Assembly: GCA_017544525.1 (NCBI GenBank) | Contig: JAFYEA010000017.1 | Coordinates: forward strand, 1 to 64,000 | DNA from: Bacilli bacterium | Lineage (GTDB): Bacteria; Bacillota_I; Bacilli_A; RF39; UBA660 | Direction: 5' to 3' | Length of the DNA: 64,000 nucleotides | Shown: positions 46,107 to 54,639 of the stretch, in pieces | Layout: the number at the start of each line of letters is the position of its first letter | How positions within the stretch are numbered: the stretch's first letter is position 1 | The notes under the pieces: generated by a model | Database searches by the model: none | Seen by the model: the letters and a program-made list of their open reading frames with translations, nothing else | Told to the model about the DNA's origin: nothing | Position numbers and translations under genes: made by a program

Positions 46107-46394
46107 ATGGATAAAAAAGAATATAGTGATGTAATTAATCATAGTATTAATATTTCAGAACGTAAAAGTATTATTTTAAGTGGAATTAAAAAGATTAATA
46201 GTTTTGATAGTAAGGAGTTTTTTGTTGAAAGTATAATGGGACATATATTAATTAAAGGAGATAATCTAGAATTGATAAAATTAGATACTTTTCAAGGAAA
46301 TTTATCAATAAAAGGTAAAATTAATTCAATAATATATGTGGATGATAATAAAAAAATTAAAACTGATAATATAATGGCAAGGTTATTCAAATGA
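46107..46394 (+). CDS. yabP: Sporulation protein YabP
   Basis: YabP is a sigma-E-dependent protein needed for spore morphogenesis. The 95-residue protein matches the family in SERKSIILSGIKKINSFDSKEFFVE and GHILIKGDNLELIKLD. The ATG at 46107 has TGGAGGA upstream; the longer frame starts at a GTG within that site. Its stop overlaps the start of the next gene (ATGA), which is typical of the yabP-yabQ pair. Confidence 0.86.
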   Translation: MDKKEYSDVINHSINISERKSIILSGIKKINSFDSKEFFVESIMGHILIKGDNLELIKLDTFQGNLSIKGKINSIIYVDDNKKIKTDNIMARLFK

Positions 46395-46675
46395 TAGAAT
46401 TAAATGATCAATTATTATCATTCTTTTTTTCATTTTTATATGGAGTAATTATTGCATTTACTTTTACTAAAAGCAATTGTTATTTATACCATAAAGGTAT
46501 TAAATATGTTTTTTTTAATTGTTTTATGTTTTGTTTATTACATACCATTTTTTATTTTAAAATATTTTATATTATAAGTGATGGATTCATTCATTTATAC
46601 TTTATTATGATTACTTTTTTCAGCTCAATTCTTTTTTATAAATATTTTACAAAAAAATATGTCAATAAAAGGTAA
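46391..46675 (+). CDS. yabQ: Putative spore cortex protein YabQ
   Basis: YabQ is a mother-cell membrane protein needed for the cortex. The 94-residue protein has three or four predicted membrane segments (about 9-27, 37-55, 60-85). Similarity is weak, but it directly follows yabP with 4-base overlap and precedes divIC, exactly as in Bacillus. An unknown membrane protein is the alternative. It is shorter than Bacillus YabQ. Confidence 0.68.
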   Translation: MIELNDQLLSFFFSFLYGVIIAFTFTKSNCYLYHKGIKYVFFNCFMFCLLHTIFYFKIFYIISDGFIHLYFIMITFFSSILFYKYFTKKYVNKR

Positions 46676-46680
46676 TTTAA

Positions 46681-46709
46681 TTGTTTTTATATTTTAATAT
46701 AGATATAAT
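46681..46709 (+). promoter_or_regulatory. divIC promoter
   Basis: TTGTTT (46681-46686) and TATAAT (46704-46709) are 17 bases apart. Transcription would begin at about 46716, which rules out the early TTG at 46709 as the start codon of divIC. Confidence 0.6.
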
Positions 46710-46732
46710 TGAATGTAGAAAATGGGGTAAGT

Positions 46733-47023
46733 ATGAAAAAATTGAGTAAGAAGACAAAATTTAGAGTTGCATTTTTGGTGACAAGTCTTATAATAACTTG
46801 TGTAGTTTTTGTGTCTTCTACTTTTTCATATTTTGCTCAAATTCATACTATTAAGGAAGAAATAAATAATTTGAATGAAACCTACAATGAAAAATTATCT
46901 TATGAAGAAGAATTGAAAGATGAGATTAATAAATTACAAGATCCTGAATATATGGCTAGGTATGCAAGAGAAAAATATTTATATTCTAAAAAGGGTGAAA
47001 TTATAATTAAAATTGAAGACTAG
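46733..47023 (+). CDS. divIC: Septum formation initiator DivIC/FtsB family
   Basis: DivIC is a bitopic division protein that forms a complex with DivIB/FtsQ and FtsL. The 96-residue protein has a basic N-terminus, one membrane segment (about 12-32), a coiled coil (about 35-70, IKEEINNLNETYNEKLSYEE) and the family end DPEYMARYAREKYLYSKKGE. I chose the ATG at 46733, not the early TTG at 46709 (see promoter). Confidence 0.92.
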   Translation: MKKLSKKTKFRVAFLVTSLIITCVVFVSSTFSYFAQIHTIKEEINNLNETYNEKLSYEEELKDEINKLQDPEYMARYAREKYLYSKKGEIIIKIED

Positions 47024-47034
47024 AAAGGTTTTAT

Positions 47035-48360
47035 ATGGAAGAAGTATATAACTTTATTAGAAATGAAATAGATTTAAGTCCTGGAGACGCTATTGTTGTT
47101 GGTGTTTCTGGTGGGCCAGATTCTATGGCTTTGTTATACATTTTAAATGAGTTTAAAATAAAGATGGACTTAAAACTTATATGTGCTCATATAAATCATA
47201 GTAAAAGAAAAGAAAGTGATGAAGAAGAAGCATATGTAAAAAAATATTGTAAAGATAACAATATTATTTTTGAATGTATAAAAATTACTAAATGGGGTGA
47301 TGACAACTTTGAAAACGAAGCAAGAAGTGTTAGATATAATTTCTTTGAAGAATTGATCTATAATTATGATGCTAAATATTTAATGACTGCTCATCATGCT
47401 GATGATTTAATTGAAACAATTTTAATGAGAATAGTAAGGGGGTCAACATTAAAAGGATATAGTGGTTTTAGTAAAATTGTTGAAAAAGATGGTTATAAAA
47501 TTGTTCGACCTTTAATAACACTTACTAAAGATGAAATACTAGAATTTGATAGACTAAATAATATAAAGTATTATATTGATTCAACTAATAATGAAAATAT
47601 ACATACTAGAAATAGATATAGGCATACAATCTTACCTTTTTTAAAAAAAGAGAATCCTAATGTTCATAAAAAGTTTTTAAAATTTAGTGAAACACTAATT
47701 GAAAATAGTAATTATATTGATAATGAAGCCAACAAAGTTTTTAATAAGGTTTTTCAAAATGGGTTATTATACATTGATAAATTGTTAGAATTAGATAAAG
47801 TAATTCAAACTAAAATTATTTACAATATATTAGAAAAAATATATGGGGACGATTTATTAATTATAGGAGATGTCCATGTTGATTTAATATTTGACTTAAT
47901 TAATTCAAACAAATCAAATAGTATTGTCCATTTACCAAATAGCGTTATTATAATTAAGGCTTATAATGAATTAAGTTTTAGTTATGATGAGGAAACATAT
48001 GATGAATATGAAATAGAAATATCTGATATTGTTAATTTACCTGATGGAAGAATAATTGAAAAAGTGAATGAAAGCATTGACACATCTAATAATACTATTA
48101 GATTACATAGTAAAAGTTTAAAACTTCCTTTATATGTTAGAAATAGAAGAGATGGGGATAGAATGGAAGTTAAAGGACTAAATGGAAGCAAAAAAATAAG
48201 TGATATTTTTATTGATAAAAAAATAAAAGCTAATGAAAGGGATATATGGCCTGTGGTATTAGATTCAGAAAACAATATAATATGGCTTCCAGGTTTAAAA
48301 AAATCAAAATATGATAGGAAAAGTACTGAAGAGTATGATATAATACTAAGGTACTATTAA
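47035..48360 (+). CDS. tilS: tRNA(Ile)-lysidine synthase
   Basis: TilS converts C34 to lysidine in tRNA-Ile(CAU), so that it decodes AUA. This is important in an AT-rich genome. The 441-residue protein has the PP-loop motif VSGGPDSMALL, the HHADD metal/ATP motif (TAHHADDLIETIL) and the C-terminal TilS domain (LPLYVRNRRDGDRM). It follows divIC by 11 bases; hprT, often between tilS and ftsH, is absent. Confidence 0.95.
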   Translation: MEEVYNFIRNEIDLSPGDAIVVGVSGGPDSMALLYILNEFKIKMDLKLICAHINHSKRKESDEEEAYVKKYCKDNNIIFECIKITKWGDDNFENEARSVRYNFFEELIYNYDAKYLMTAHHADDLIETILMRIVRGSTLKGYSGFSKIVEKDGYKIVRPLITLTKDEILEFDRLNNIKYYIDSTNNENIHTRNRYRHTILPFLKKENPNVHKKFLKFSETLIENSNYIDNEANKVFNKVFQNGLLYIDKLLELDKVIQTKIIYNILEKIYGDDLLIIGDVHVDLIFDLINSNKSNSIVHLPNSVIIIKAYNELSFSYDEETYDEYEIEISDIVNLPDGRIIEKVNESIDTSNNTIRLHSKSLKLPLYVRNRRDGDRMEVKGLNGSKKISDIFIDKKIKANERDIWPVVLDSENNIIWLPGLKKSKYDRKSTEEYDIILRYY

Positions 48361-48373
48361 TGAGGAGGAGATT

Positions 48374-50278
48374 ATGAATATAAAAAGAAATAAGAAGACT
48401 ATTAATTATATGCCTTATATATTGTTGTTAGTAGTAGTAGTTGGTTCATATTTATTTCTAGGAACTCTTGGAAATAAAGTAAATGAAATGAATTATACTG
48501 AACTAACAACGCAAATAAATAGTGGCAATGTAGAAGAATTAAATGTGACACCTAGGAGTTCTTCTGGGGTATATGTTGTTACTGGTAAATTAAAGGATTA
48601 TGAAAAAAACGAAACTTTTAAAGTAACAGTTCCATATACAGATACAGTTATTTCTTCATTATATGAAGCAGCAGAAAAGCAAAATTTAAAAGTAAAAACA
48701 AATACTAATCCAGAGAATAGTGCTTGGATTAATATATTATTAAATGTAGGGCCTATTTTACTAATTGGTGTATTATTCTATATTATGCTTAGTAAATTAG
48801 GAAATGGTGGAAAAGGAACTTTTGATTTTGGTAAAAGTAAAGCAAAACTTGCAGAAGAAAATGGTAAGAAAACATTTAAAGATGTTGCAGGTTTAAAAGA
48901 AGAAAAAGAAGAAGTACAAGAATTAATTGATTTCTTAAAGAATCCAAAGAAATTTACAAAAATGGGCGCTAGAATTCCTAAAGGAGTACTATTAGTTGGG
49001 CCTCCTGGTACAGGTAAAACATTACTTGCTAAAGCTGTAGCAGGTGAAGCAAAAGTACCTTTCTTCTATATAAGTGGTTCTGATTTTGTAGAATTATTTG
49101 TAGGTGTAGGAGCATCTCGTGTAAGAGATATGTTCAAACAAGCAAAACAAACAGCACCATGTTTAATATTTATAGATGAAATAGATGCTGTAGGTCGTGA
49201 AAGAGGTACTGGACTTGGTGGTGGTCACGATGAAAGAGAGCAAACATTAAACCAATTATTGTCTGAAATGGATGGTTTTGGTGAAAATGAAGGTATTATT
49301 ATAATAGCAGCTACTAATAGACCAGATGTACTAGATCCAGCATTACTTAGACCTGGAAGATTTGATAGACAAGTTACTGTTGGAAAACCAGATGTAAAAG
49401 AAAGAGAAGAAATATTAAATGTTCATGCAAAGAATAAAATATTAGGACCAGATGTTAAATTAAAGTTTATTGCCGAAAGAACACCTGGTTATAGTGGAGC
49501 AGATTTAGAAAACTTACTAAATGAAGCAGCACTACTTGCTGTTAGAAGAAATAAAGATTCAATATCTATGGAAGAAATTGATGAAGCAAGTGATAGAGTA
49601 TTAATGGGACCAGCTAAAACTAGTAGAAAAGTAACTGAATATGAAAAGAAAATAGTTGCTTATCATGAAGCAGGACATGCTGTTAGTGGTATTATTCTCC
49701 CAAATGGTGAAGAAGTACACAAAATAACTATAATTCCTCGTGGTATGGCTGGTGGATATACTCAAATGTTACCTAAAGAAGAAAGAACATTAGTATATAC
49801 TAAGAAAGAATTAGAGGAACAAATAATAACATTATTATCTGGTCGTGCTAGTGAAGAAACATATATGAAAGAAATATCAACTGGAGCTAGTGATGACTTG
49901 AAACGTGCCACAAAGATAGCTAGAAGTATGGTTACTGAATATGGTATGAGTTCACTTGGTCCAATGCAATTTGAACATAGAAGCGAAAGCGTATTCTTAG
50001 GTAGAGATTATAATCAAACAAAGAATTTTTCAGATCAAGTTGCTTTATTAATTGATCAAGAAGTAAAGAACATTATTGATGAATGTTATAAAGAAGCAAA
50101 AAGAATTGTTTCAAAAGAAAAGAAATTAATCGATGTTCTAGCAGGAGAATTAATTAAGAAAGAAACATTAACTAAAGAAGAAATTGAAAAATTAGTTGAA
50201 GAAAATAGTAATTATAAAATTAAAGTAAAAGAAGAAACTAAAGAAGCTGATATTGAAACTGAAAAGAAATCAAAATAA
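48374..50278 (+). CDS. ftsH: ATP-dependent zinc metalloprotease FtsH
   Basis: FtsH degrades misfolded membrane and regulatory proteins; in Bacillus it is also needed for sporulation. The 634-residue protein has two membrane segments (about 13-33 and 115-135), an AAA+ domain with [13 protein letters not shown] and [10 protein letters not shown], and the zinc site HEAGH with His431, Glu432 and His435. The acidic/Lys-rich tail is typical. A strong GAGGAGG site precedes the start. Confidence 0.97.
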   Translation: MNIKRNKKTINYMPYILLLVVVVGSYLFLGTLGNKVNEMNYTELTTQINSGNVEELNVTPRSSSGVYVVTGKLKDYEKNETFKVTVPYTDTVISSLYEAAEKQNLKVKTNTNPENSAWINILLNVGPILLIGVLFYIMLSKLGNGGKGTFDFGKSKAKLAEENGKKTFKDVAGLKEEKEEVQELIDFLKNPKKFTKMGARIPKGVLLVGPPGTGKTLLAKAVAGEAKVPFFYISGSDFVELFVGVGASRVRDMFKQAKQTAPCLIFIDEIDAVGRERGTGLGGGHDEREQTLNQLLSEMDGFGENEGIIIIAATNRPDVLDPALLRPGRFDRQVTVGKPDVKEREEILNVHAKNKILGPDVKLKFIAERTPGYSGADLENLLNEAALLAVRRNKDSISMEEIDEASDRVLMGPAKTSRKVTEYEKKIVAYHEAGHAVSGIILPNGEEVHKITIIPRGMAGGYTQMLPKEERTLVYTKKELEEQIITLLSGRASEETYMKEISTGASDDLKRATKIARSMVTEYGMSSLGPMQFEHRSESVFLGRDYNQTKNFSDQVALLIDQEVKNIIDECYKEAKRIVSKEKKLIDVLAGELIKKETLTKEEIEKLVEENSNYKIKVKEETKEADIETEKKSK

Positions 50279-50297
50279 TAATTAATAGAAAAAAAAT

Positions 50298-50329
50298 AGA
50301 GATTACTGCTTTTCAGTAGTCTCTTTTTG
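50298..50329 (+). terminator. ftsH terminator
   Basis: Stem AGAGATTACTG/CAGTAGTCTCT (one G-T pair) followed by five T. Confidence 0.8.
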
Positions 50330-50342
50330 ATAGGGAGGATAT

Positions 50343-51245
50343 ATGAAAAACAAAACATTATTAATTTTAGCTGCCGGTATGGGTAGTAGATATGGAGGAT
50401 TAAAGCAAACAGAAAAATTTGGACCTAGTGGTGAATTTATTATTGATTATTCAATATACGATGCTATAAAGAATGGATTTAATAAAGTAGTATTCATTAT
50501 TAAAGAAGAAAACTATGATTTATTTAGAACAACTGTTGGAAAGAGAATTGAAAAACAAGTTGATGTAGAATATGTATTTCAAAATCTTGATAATGTACCT
50601 AAGAAGTACAAAATACCTGCTGATAGAGTAAAACCTTTAGGAACAGCACATGCTATATTATGTGCAAAAGATGTTATTAATGAACCTTTTGTAATAATAA
50701 ATGCAGATGATTTTTATGGGGAGGAAGCATTTGAACTTGCTTCTAAAGATTTAGATAGCGATGTTGAAGATATTTCTATTATTGGATATAAAGTAGTAAA
50801 TACAATGACTGAGAATGGATCTGTTAAAAGAGGCGTTTTAAATGAAAAAGATGGTTTATTATTAGGAATAATAGAAAGTGTTGTTGAAAAGAAAGATGGC
50901 AAAATAATCGCTAGTCCATTAAATGGTGATAAACCATTTGAAATTACAAAAGATACAAATGTTTCAATGAATATGATTACGTTTTATCCAAGTATTTTTA
51001 AACATATTGAAAAAGATTTCATTGATTTTTTAGAAAATGCTAATTTAGAAAAAGATGAATGTTTAATACCTAATACAGTTACTAATTTAATTAATAGTAA
51101 AGAAGCAGATGTAAGAGTTATAAATACTAATGCTAAATGGGTGGGAGTAACATACAAAGAAGACAAAGAAAGTGTTCAAGAATATATTAATTCATTGATT
51201 GAAAAAGGAATATATAATAAAAATCTTTGGAAAAAAAGAAAATAA
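50343..51245 (+). CDS. Nucleotidyltransferase family protein
   Basis: The 300-residue protein has the sugar-phosphate nucleotidyltransferase start LILAAGMGSRYGGLKQ and the metal-binding VIINADDFYG. These match NTP-transferase domains in GlmU, RmlA and related enzymes. The GTAHAIL block fits such enzymes too. The sugar substrate is not predictable. An AGGGAGG site lies upstream. It stands alone between terminators or promoters, before the tsaB group. Confidence 0.85.
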   Translation: MKNKTLLILAAGMGSRYGGLKQTEKFGPSGEFIIDYSIYDAIKNGFNKVVFIIKEENYDLFRTTVGKRIEKQVDVEYVFQNLDNVPKKYKIPADRVKPLGTAHAILCAKDVINEPFVIINADDFYGEEAFELASKDLDSDVEDISIIGYKVVNTMTENGSVKRGVLNEKDGLLLGIIESVVEKKDGKIIASPLNGDKPFEITKDTNVSMNMITFYPSIFKHIEKDFIDFLENANLEKDECLIPNTVTNLINSKEADVRVINTNAKWVGVTYKEDKESVQEYINSLIEKGIYNKNLWKKRK

Positions 51246-51278
51246 TGATATAATATTGCAGGAAAAGAGGGGTGTACT

Positions 51279-51833
51279 ATGATTTTATTTATAGATACTC
51301 ATGATGAATTAATAACTATAGCTTTAAAAAATAAGGATGATTTATATATAAAAACACAAGAAAGTGAATATAGTCATTCTATTTTCACTATGCCTATGAT
51401 AGAAAGCATATTTAAGGAAAATAATTTAAATGTTAAAGATTTAAATAAGATTATTGTTATAAATGGACCAGGTAGTTTTACTGGTATTAGAATAGGATTG
51501 TCTATTGCTAAAACTATGGCCTATGCTTTAAAAATTGATATTAATACAATATCTAGTTTGACTGCTTATTTGATAAGTAATAATAAAGGCGTAAAGAGAA
51601 AAGCAGTTATTGAAGATAATAAGGGCGTATATATCAGTTTAATGAATGAAAAAAATGAATTTATTAAACCGGAATTTTATTGTGAAAAAGATATATATGA
51701 TGAATATGTATTAGTTCCTAAAAAGTTAGATGTTGAAAAAATAATTGATTATTGTAAAAATATGAAAAGTGAGAACCCTCACCATATAAAAGCCAATTAT
51801 GTAAAGAAAATAGAGGTTGAAAATCATGATTAA
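51279..51833 (+). CDS. tsaB: tRNA threonylcarbamoyladenosine biosynthesis protein TsaB
   Basis: TsaB is the partner of TsaD in making t6A37 in tRNAs. The 184-residue protein has the ASKHA-fold start MILFIDTHDELITIAL and the conserved NGPGSFTGIRIGL motif. It is followed by rimI and tsaD in overlapping order, the common arrangement. GAGGGG precedes the ATG. Confidence 0.93.
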   Translation: MILFIDTHDELITIALKNKDDLYIKTQESEYSHSIFTMPMIESIFKENNLNVKDLNKIIVINGPGSFTGIRIGLSIAKTMAYALKIDINTISSLTAYLISNNKGVKRKAVIEDNKGVYISLMNEKNEFIKPEFYCEKDIYDEYVLVPKKLDVEKIIDYCKNMKSENPHHIKANYVKKIEVENHD

Positions 51834-52158
51834 TAAAGAAATATTAAGTGATACTGATTCTATTTATAATTATGTTGATGGGGATAAAGTTTTAGGTTAT
51901 TTAGAAATAAGATTAGTTGATGGTGTTATTGATATAATGAATCTATTTGTTAACGAAGAAGAAAGAAAAAAAGGAATAGCTACAAGTTTAATGAATGAAA
52001 TGTTTGAAAAAGAAGATTATTCAAGGGTAATGCTTGAAGTAAATGAAAATAATACAGAAGCAATTAGATTGTATAATAAATTAGGTTTTAAAGAAATTAG
52101 TTTAAGAAATAGATATTATGGTGAAGATGACGCGATTATTATGGAGAAGGTGAAGTAA
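51826..52158 (+). CDS. rimI: Ribosomal protein-alanine acetyltransferase RimI-like
   Basis: The 110-residue protein is a short GNAT acetyltransferase: NLFVNEEERKKGIATSLMNEM carries the acetyl-CoA-binding motif, and VNENNTEAIRLYNKLGFKE is typical of RimI. RimI acetylates the N-terminus of S18 in model bacteria. It overlaps tsaB by 8 bases and tsaD by 1. I chose the ATG at 51826; a TTG three codons earlier sits within the ribosome-binding site. It is about 30 residues shorter than usual at the N-terminus. Confidence 0.88.
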   Translation: MINKEILSDTDSIYNYVDGDKVLGYLEIRLVDGVIDIMNLFVNEEERKKGIATSLMNEMFEKEDYSRVMLEVNENNTEAIRLYNKLGFKEISLRNRYYGEDDAIIMEKVK

Positions 52159-53177
52159 TGAAAGATGTATATATTTTGGCAATTGAATCATCTTGTGATG
52201 AGACAAGTGTAAGCATTATTAAAAATGGTAATGAAGATATAGCAACTGTCATTAATTCTCAAATAGATGTTCATACTAAATATGGTGGTGTTGTTCCTGA
52301 AGTTGCTAGTAGATTACATTTAGAAAATATAACTATGGTTATTGATGAATGTTTGGATAGAGCAAATATGAAGTTAGAGGATATGGATGCTTTTGCATGT
52401 ACTTATGCTCCGGGATTACTTGGGAGTTTATTAGTAGGTGTTGAAGCGACTAAAGCATTATCATTTATTTATAATAAGCCATTAATTGCTACTAATCATA
52501 TGATGGGACATATATATGCTAATATGATTGGCAATAAATTAGAATATCCATTGATTTCATTAATAGTTTCTGGGGGACATACAGATTTAATATTAATGAA
52601 AAGCGAAAATGAATTTGAATATTTAGGTCAAACTTTAGATGATGCAATTGGTGAAGCATATGACAAGGTAGCTAGAATATTAGATTTGCCATATCCTGGT
52701 GGACCTAATGTTGAAAAATATGCTTTACAAGGGAAACCATCTTATAAAATGCCACAAATATTAAATGACGATTCATTTAACTTTAGTTTTAGTGGAATTA
52801 AGAGTCACATAAATAATGTTGTACATAATGAAAAACAAAGGGGTCACGAAGTAAATAAATATGATGTTGCATGTTCTTTTCAAAATTGTGTTACATCACA
52901 TTTAGTTGATAAGACAAAGAAAGCCTTATTAAAATATAATATTAAAACATTTTTAATTAGTGGTGGAGTAGCAGCAAATTCTTTTATTAGAGAATCATTA
53001 AGAGGTATGTGTGAAAGTATTGGCGTTACTATGTATATGCCAGAAAAAAAATATTGTACAGATAATGCTGCAATGATAGGTGCTGCAGCATATATACTTT
53101 ATAAGCATAAGCAATTTGCACCGTTATCAATAAATGCCCAAAGTCATGCTAGTTTAGAAATGAATTTTAACAAATAA
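52158..53177 (+). CDS. tsaD: tRNA threonylcarbamoyltransferase TsaD
   Basis: TsaD transfers threonylcarbamoyl to A37 of tRNAs reading ANN codons. The 339-residue protein has the start ILAIESSCDETSVSI, the metal-binding NHMMGHIYAN (HxxxH), SGGHTDLIL and the PYPGGPNVE block. Length and order after tsaB-rimI are standard. Confidence 0.96.
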   Translation: MKDVYILAIESSCDETSVSIIKNGNEDIATVINSQIDVHTKYGGVVPEVASRLHLENITMVIDECLDRANMKLEDMDAFACTYAPGLLGSLLVGVEATKALSFIYNKPLIATNHMMGHIYANMIGNKLEYPLISLIVSGGHTDLILMKSENEFEYLGQTLDDAIGEAYDKVARILDLPYPGGPNVEKYALQGKPSYKMPQILNDDSFNFSFSGIKSHINNVVHNEKQRGHEVNKYDVACSFQNCVTSHLVDKTKKALLKYNIKTFLISGGVAANSFIRESLRGMCESIGVTMYMPEKKYCTDNAAMIGAAAYILYKHKQFAPLSINAQSHASLEMNFNK

Positions 53178-53202
53178 AAAAGGTATTGTATAATACCTTT
53201 TT
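53176..53202. terminator. Bidirectional terminator between tsaD and the glycosyltransferase
   Basis: Stem AAAAAGGTATT/AATACCTTTTT with a short loop, between two convergent genes; T-runs follow in both directions. Confidence 0.8.
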
Positions 53203-54052
53203 ATAATATATTATCTTCAAAACCAATTTTATCTTTAAGAATGTAATAGTTGTTACATTCTTTTTTTAATATATTATTTGTTGTGTATATAGAAGTACTT
53301 AGTTGTATTATTGTTATAGATAATATTGTTATTAATATTACATTATTTGATACATTTATCTTATTTAATAATGATAATATCATAATAATAATTGTTAATA
53401 GTATTAATAAATAGTTAATTAATTTTATTAATTTAAATGGATTTTTTGAATATACTAAGTATTTTCTTAATTTATAATTATTTTCTATCTTTTTTGATTC
53501 ATATTTTAGGTAGTAAGTATTAAAACCAATTAATTCAAATATGTAATTTGAAAAAGTTAATTTATTGCTTAATTCAAGTATTCCAGTTAATACATTTCTT
53601 TTCATTAATCTTGTATAAGTTTTATTTATGTCTATATTTAAGTTAAATATTTTATTAAATAACTCTATTTTTCCAATGTTATCTTTATTTGATAACATAC
53701 ATATTTGATCATATTCATTATGTTCTTGTATATAATCATACATTTTTTTAATAAATGAGGTATTTACTAATGAATCAATATCATATATACAAATTAATTC
53801 ATTTTTTGTGTATTTTAAACCTGCCAATATACATGTATCTTTACCAAAATTCTTTGACATTGATAGTAATTTAACTCTATCTTCGTCATTTTTTTGTATA
53901 TTTTTTAATAATTCTATTGTTTTATCAGTTGAATTATCATCAACAAAAATTATATTTATTTTTAAATCTTTTAAATCTTCACATATTTTATTATAAATAT
54001 TAGATATTTGTTTTTCATTATTATATGTTGGGACAACTATATCCAGTTTCAT
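53201..54052 (-). CDS. Family 2 glycosyltransferase with C-terminal membrane segments
   Basis: The 283-residue protein has a GT-A fold start (IVVPTYNNEKQI), the DDNSTD motif, and YDIDS in place of the usual DADLQ-type motif. Two membrane segments lie near the C-terminus (about 205-250). It resembles GtrB/DPM1-type polyprenyl-phosphate sugar transferases, but the altered catalytic motif makes the activity uncertain. It is head-on to replication, downstream of the dCMP deaminase gene by 9 bases. Confidence 0.8.
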   Translation of the reverse strand: MKLDIVVPTYNNEKQISNIYNKICEDLKDLKINIIFVDDNSTDKTIELLKNIQKNDEDRVKLLSMSKNFGKDTCILAGLKYTKNELICIYDIDSLVNTSFIKKMYDYIQEHNEYDQICMLSNKDNIGKIELFNKIFNLNIDINKTYTRLMKRNVLTGILELSNKLTFSNYIFELIGFNTYYLKYESKKIENNYKLRKYLVYSKNPFKLIKLINYLLILLTIIIMILSLLNKINVSNNVILITILSITIIQLSTSIYTTNNILKKECNNYYILKDKIGFEDNIL

Positions 54053-54061
54053 TATTTACTC

Positions 54062-54550
54062 CTAGTATCCTTTTGTTCCATTTAGACTATCATCATTTTC
54101 TATTAAATCACCAACTGGAACCTCTCTATATTTTGTTTTAGAATCTCTAAATATCATATTTGTTATACCACTATTTATAATAAATCTTTTACACATAGCA
54201 CATGGCATAGAATTTGGAACATATTCTCCTGTTTTAACATCTACTCCTACTATATATAAAGTTGCACCAATCATATCTTTTCTCGCGGCTGAAATAATAG
54301 CATTTTGCTCTGCATGAACACTTCTACATAATTCATATCTTTCACCACGTGGAATATTTAATTCTTCTCTTATGCATGTTCCAATATCAGTACAGTTTTT
54401 TCTACCTCTAGGTGCTCCATTATAACCTGTTGATATTATTTCATCATCTTTTACGATTACTGCTCCCCATTTTCTTCTTAGGCATGTAGATCTTTCTAAT
54501 GCCGCTTCTGCAATATCTAAATAATAATTGTTTTTATCTATTCTTTTCAT
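54062..54550 (-). CDS. comEB: Deoxycytidylate deaminase (ComEB family)
   Basis: This enzyme deaminates dCMP to dUMP, providing the precursor of dTMP. The 162-residue protein has the zinc motifs HAEQNAI and PCAMCKRFI, and the dCMP deaminase start STCLRRKWGAVIVKDD and GYNGAPRG. In Bacillus it is encoded in the comE operon, although not required for competence. Here it is alone with the glycosyltransferase gene. Confidence 0.93.
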   Translation of the reverse strand: MKRIDKNNYYLDIAEAALERSTCLRRKWGAVIVKDDEIISTGYNGAPRGRKNCTDIGTCIREELNIPRGERYELCRSVHAEQNAIISAARKDMIGATLYIVGVDVKTGEYVPNSMPCAMCKRFIINSGITNMIFRDSKTKYREVPVGDLIENDDSLNGTKGY

Positions 54551-54639
54551 ACTAATCTACCTCTTAGAATAATTTTAACATATAGAATTAAATAATAAAA
54601 TATTTTTGTAATTTTTTATTTTTAAATGAGTATTATTAA

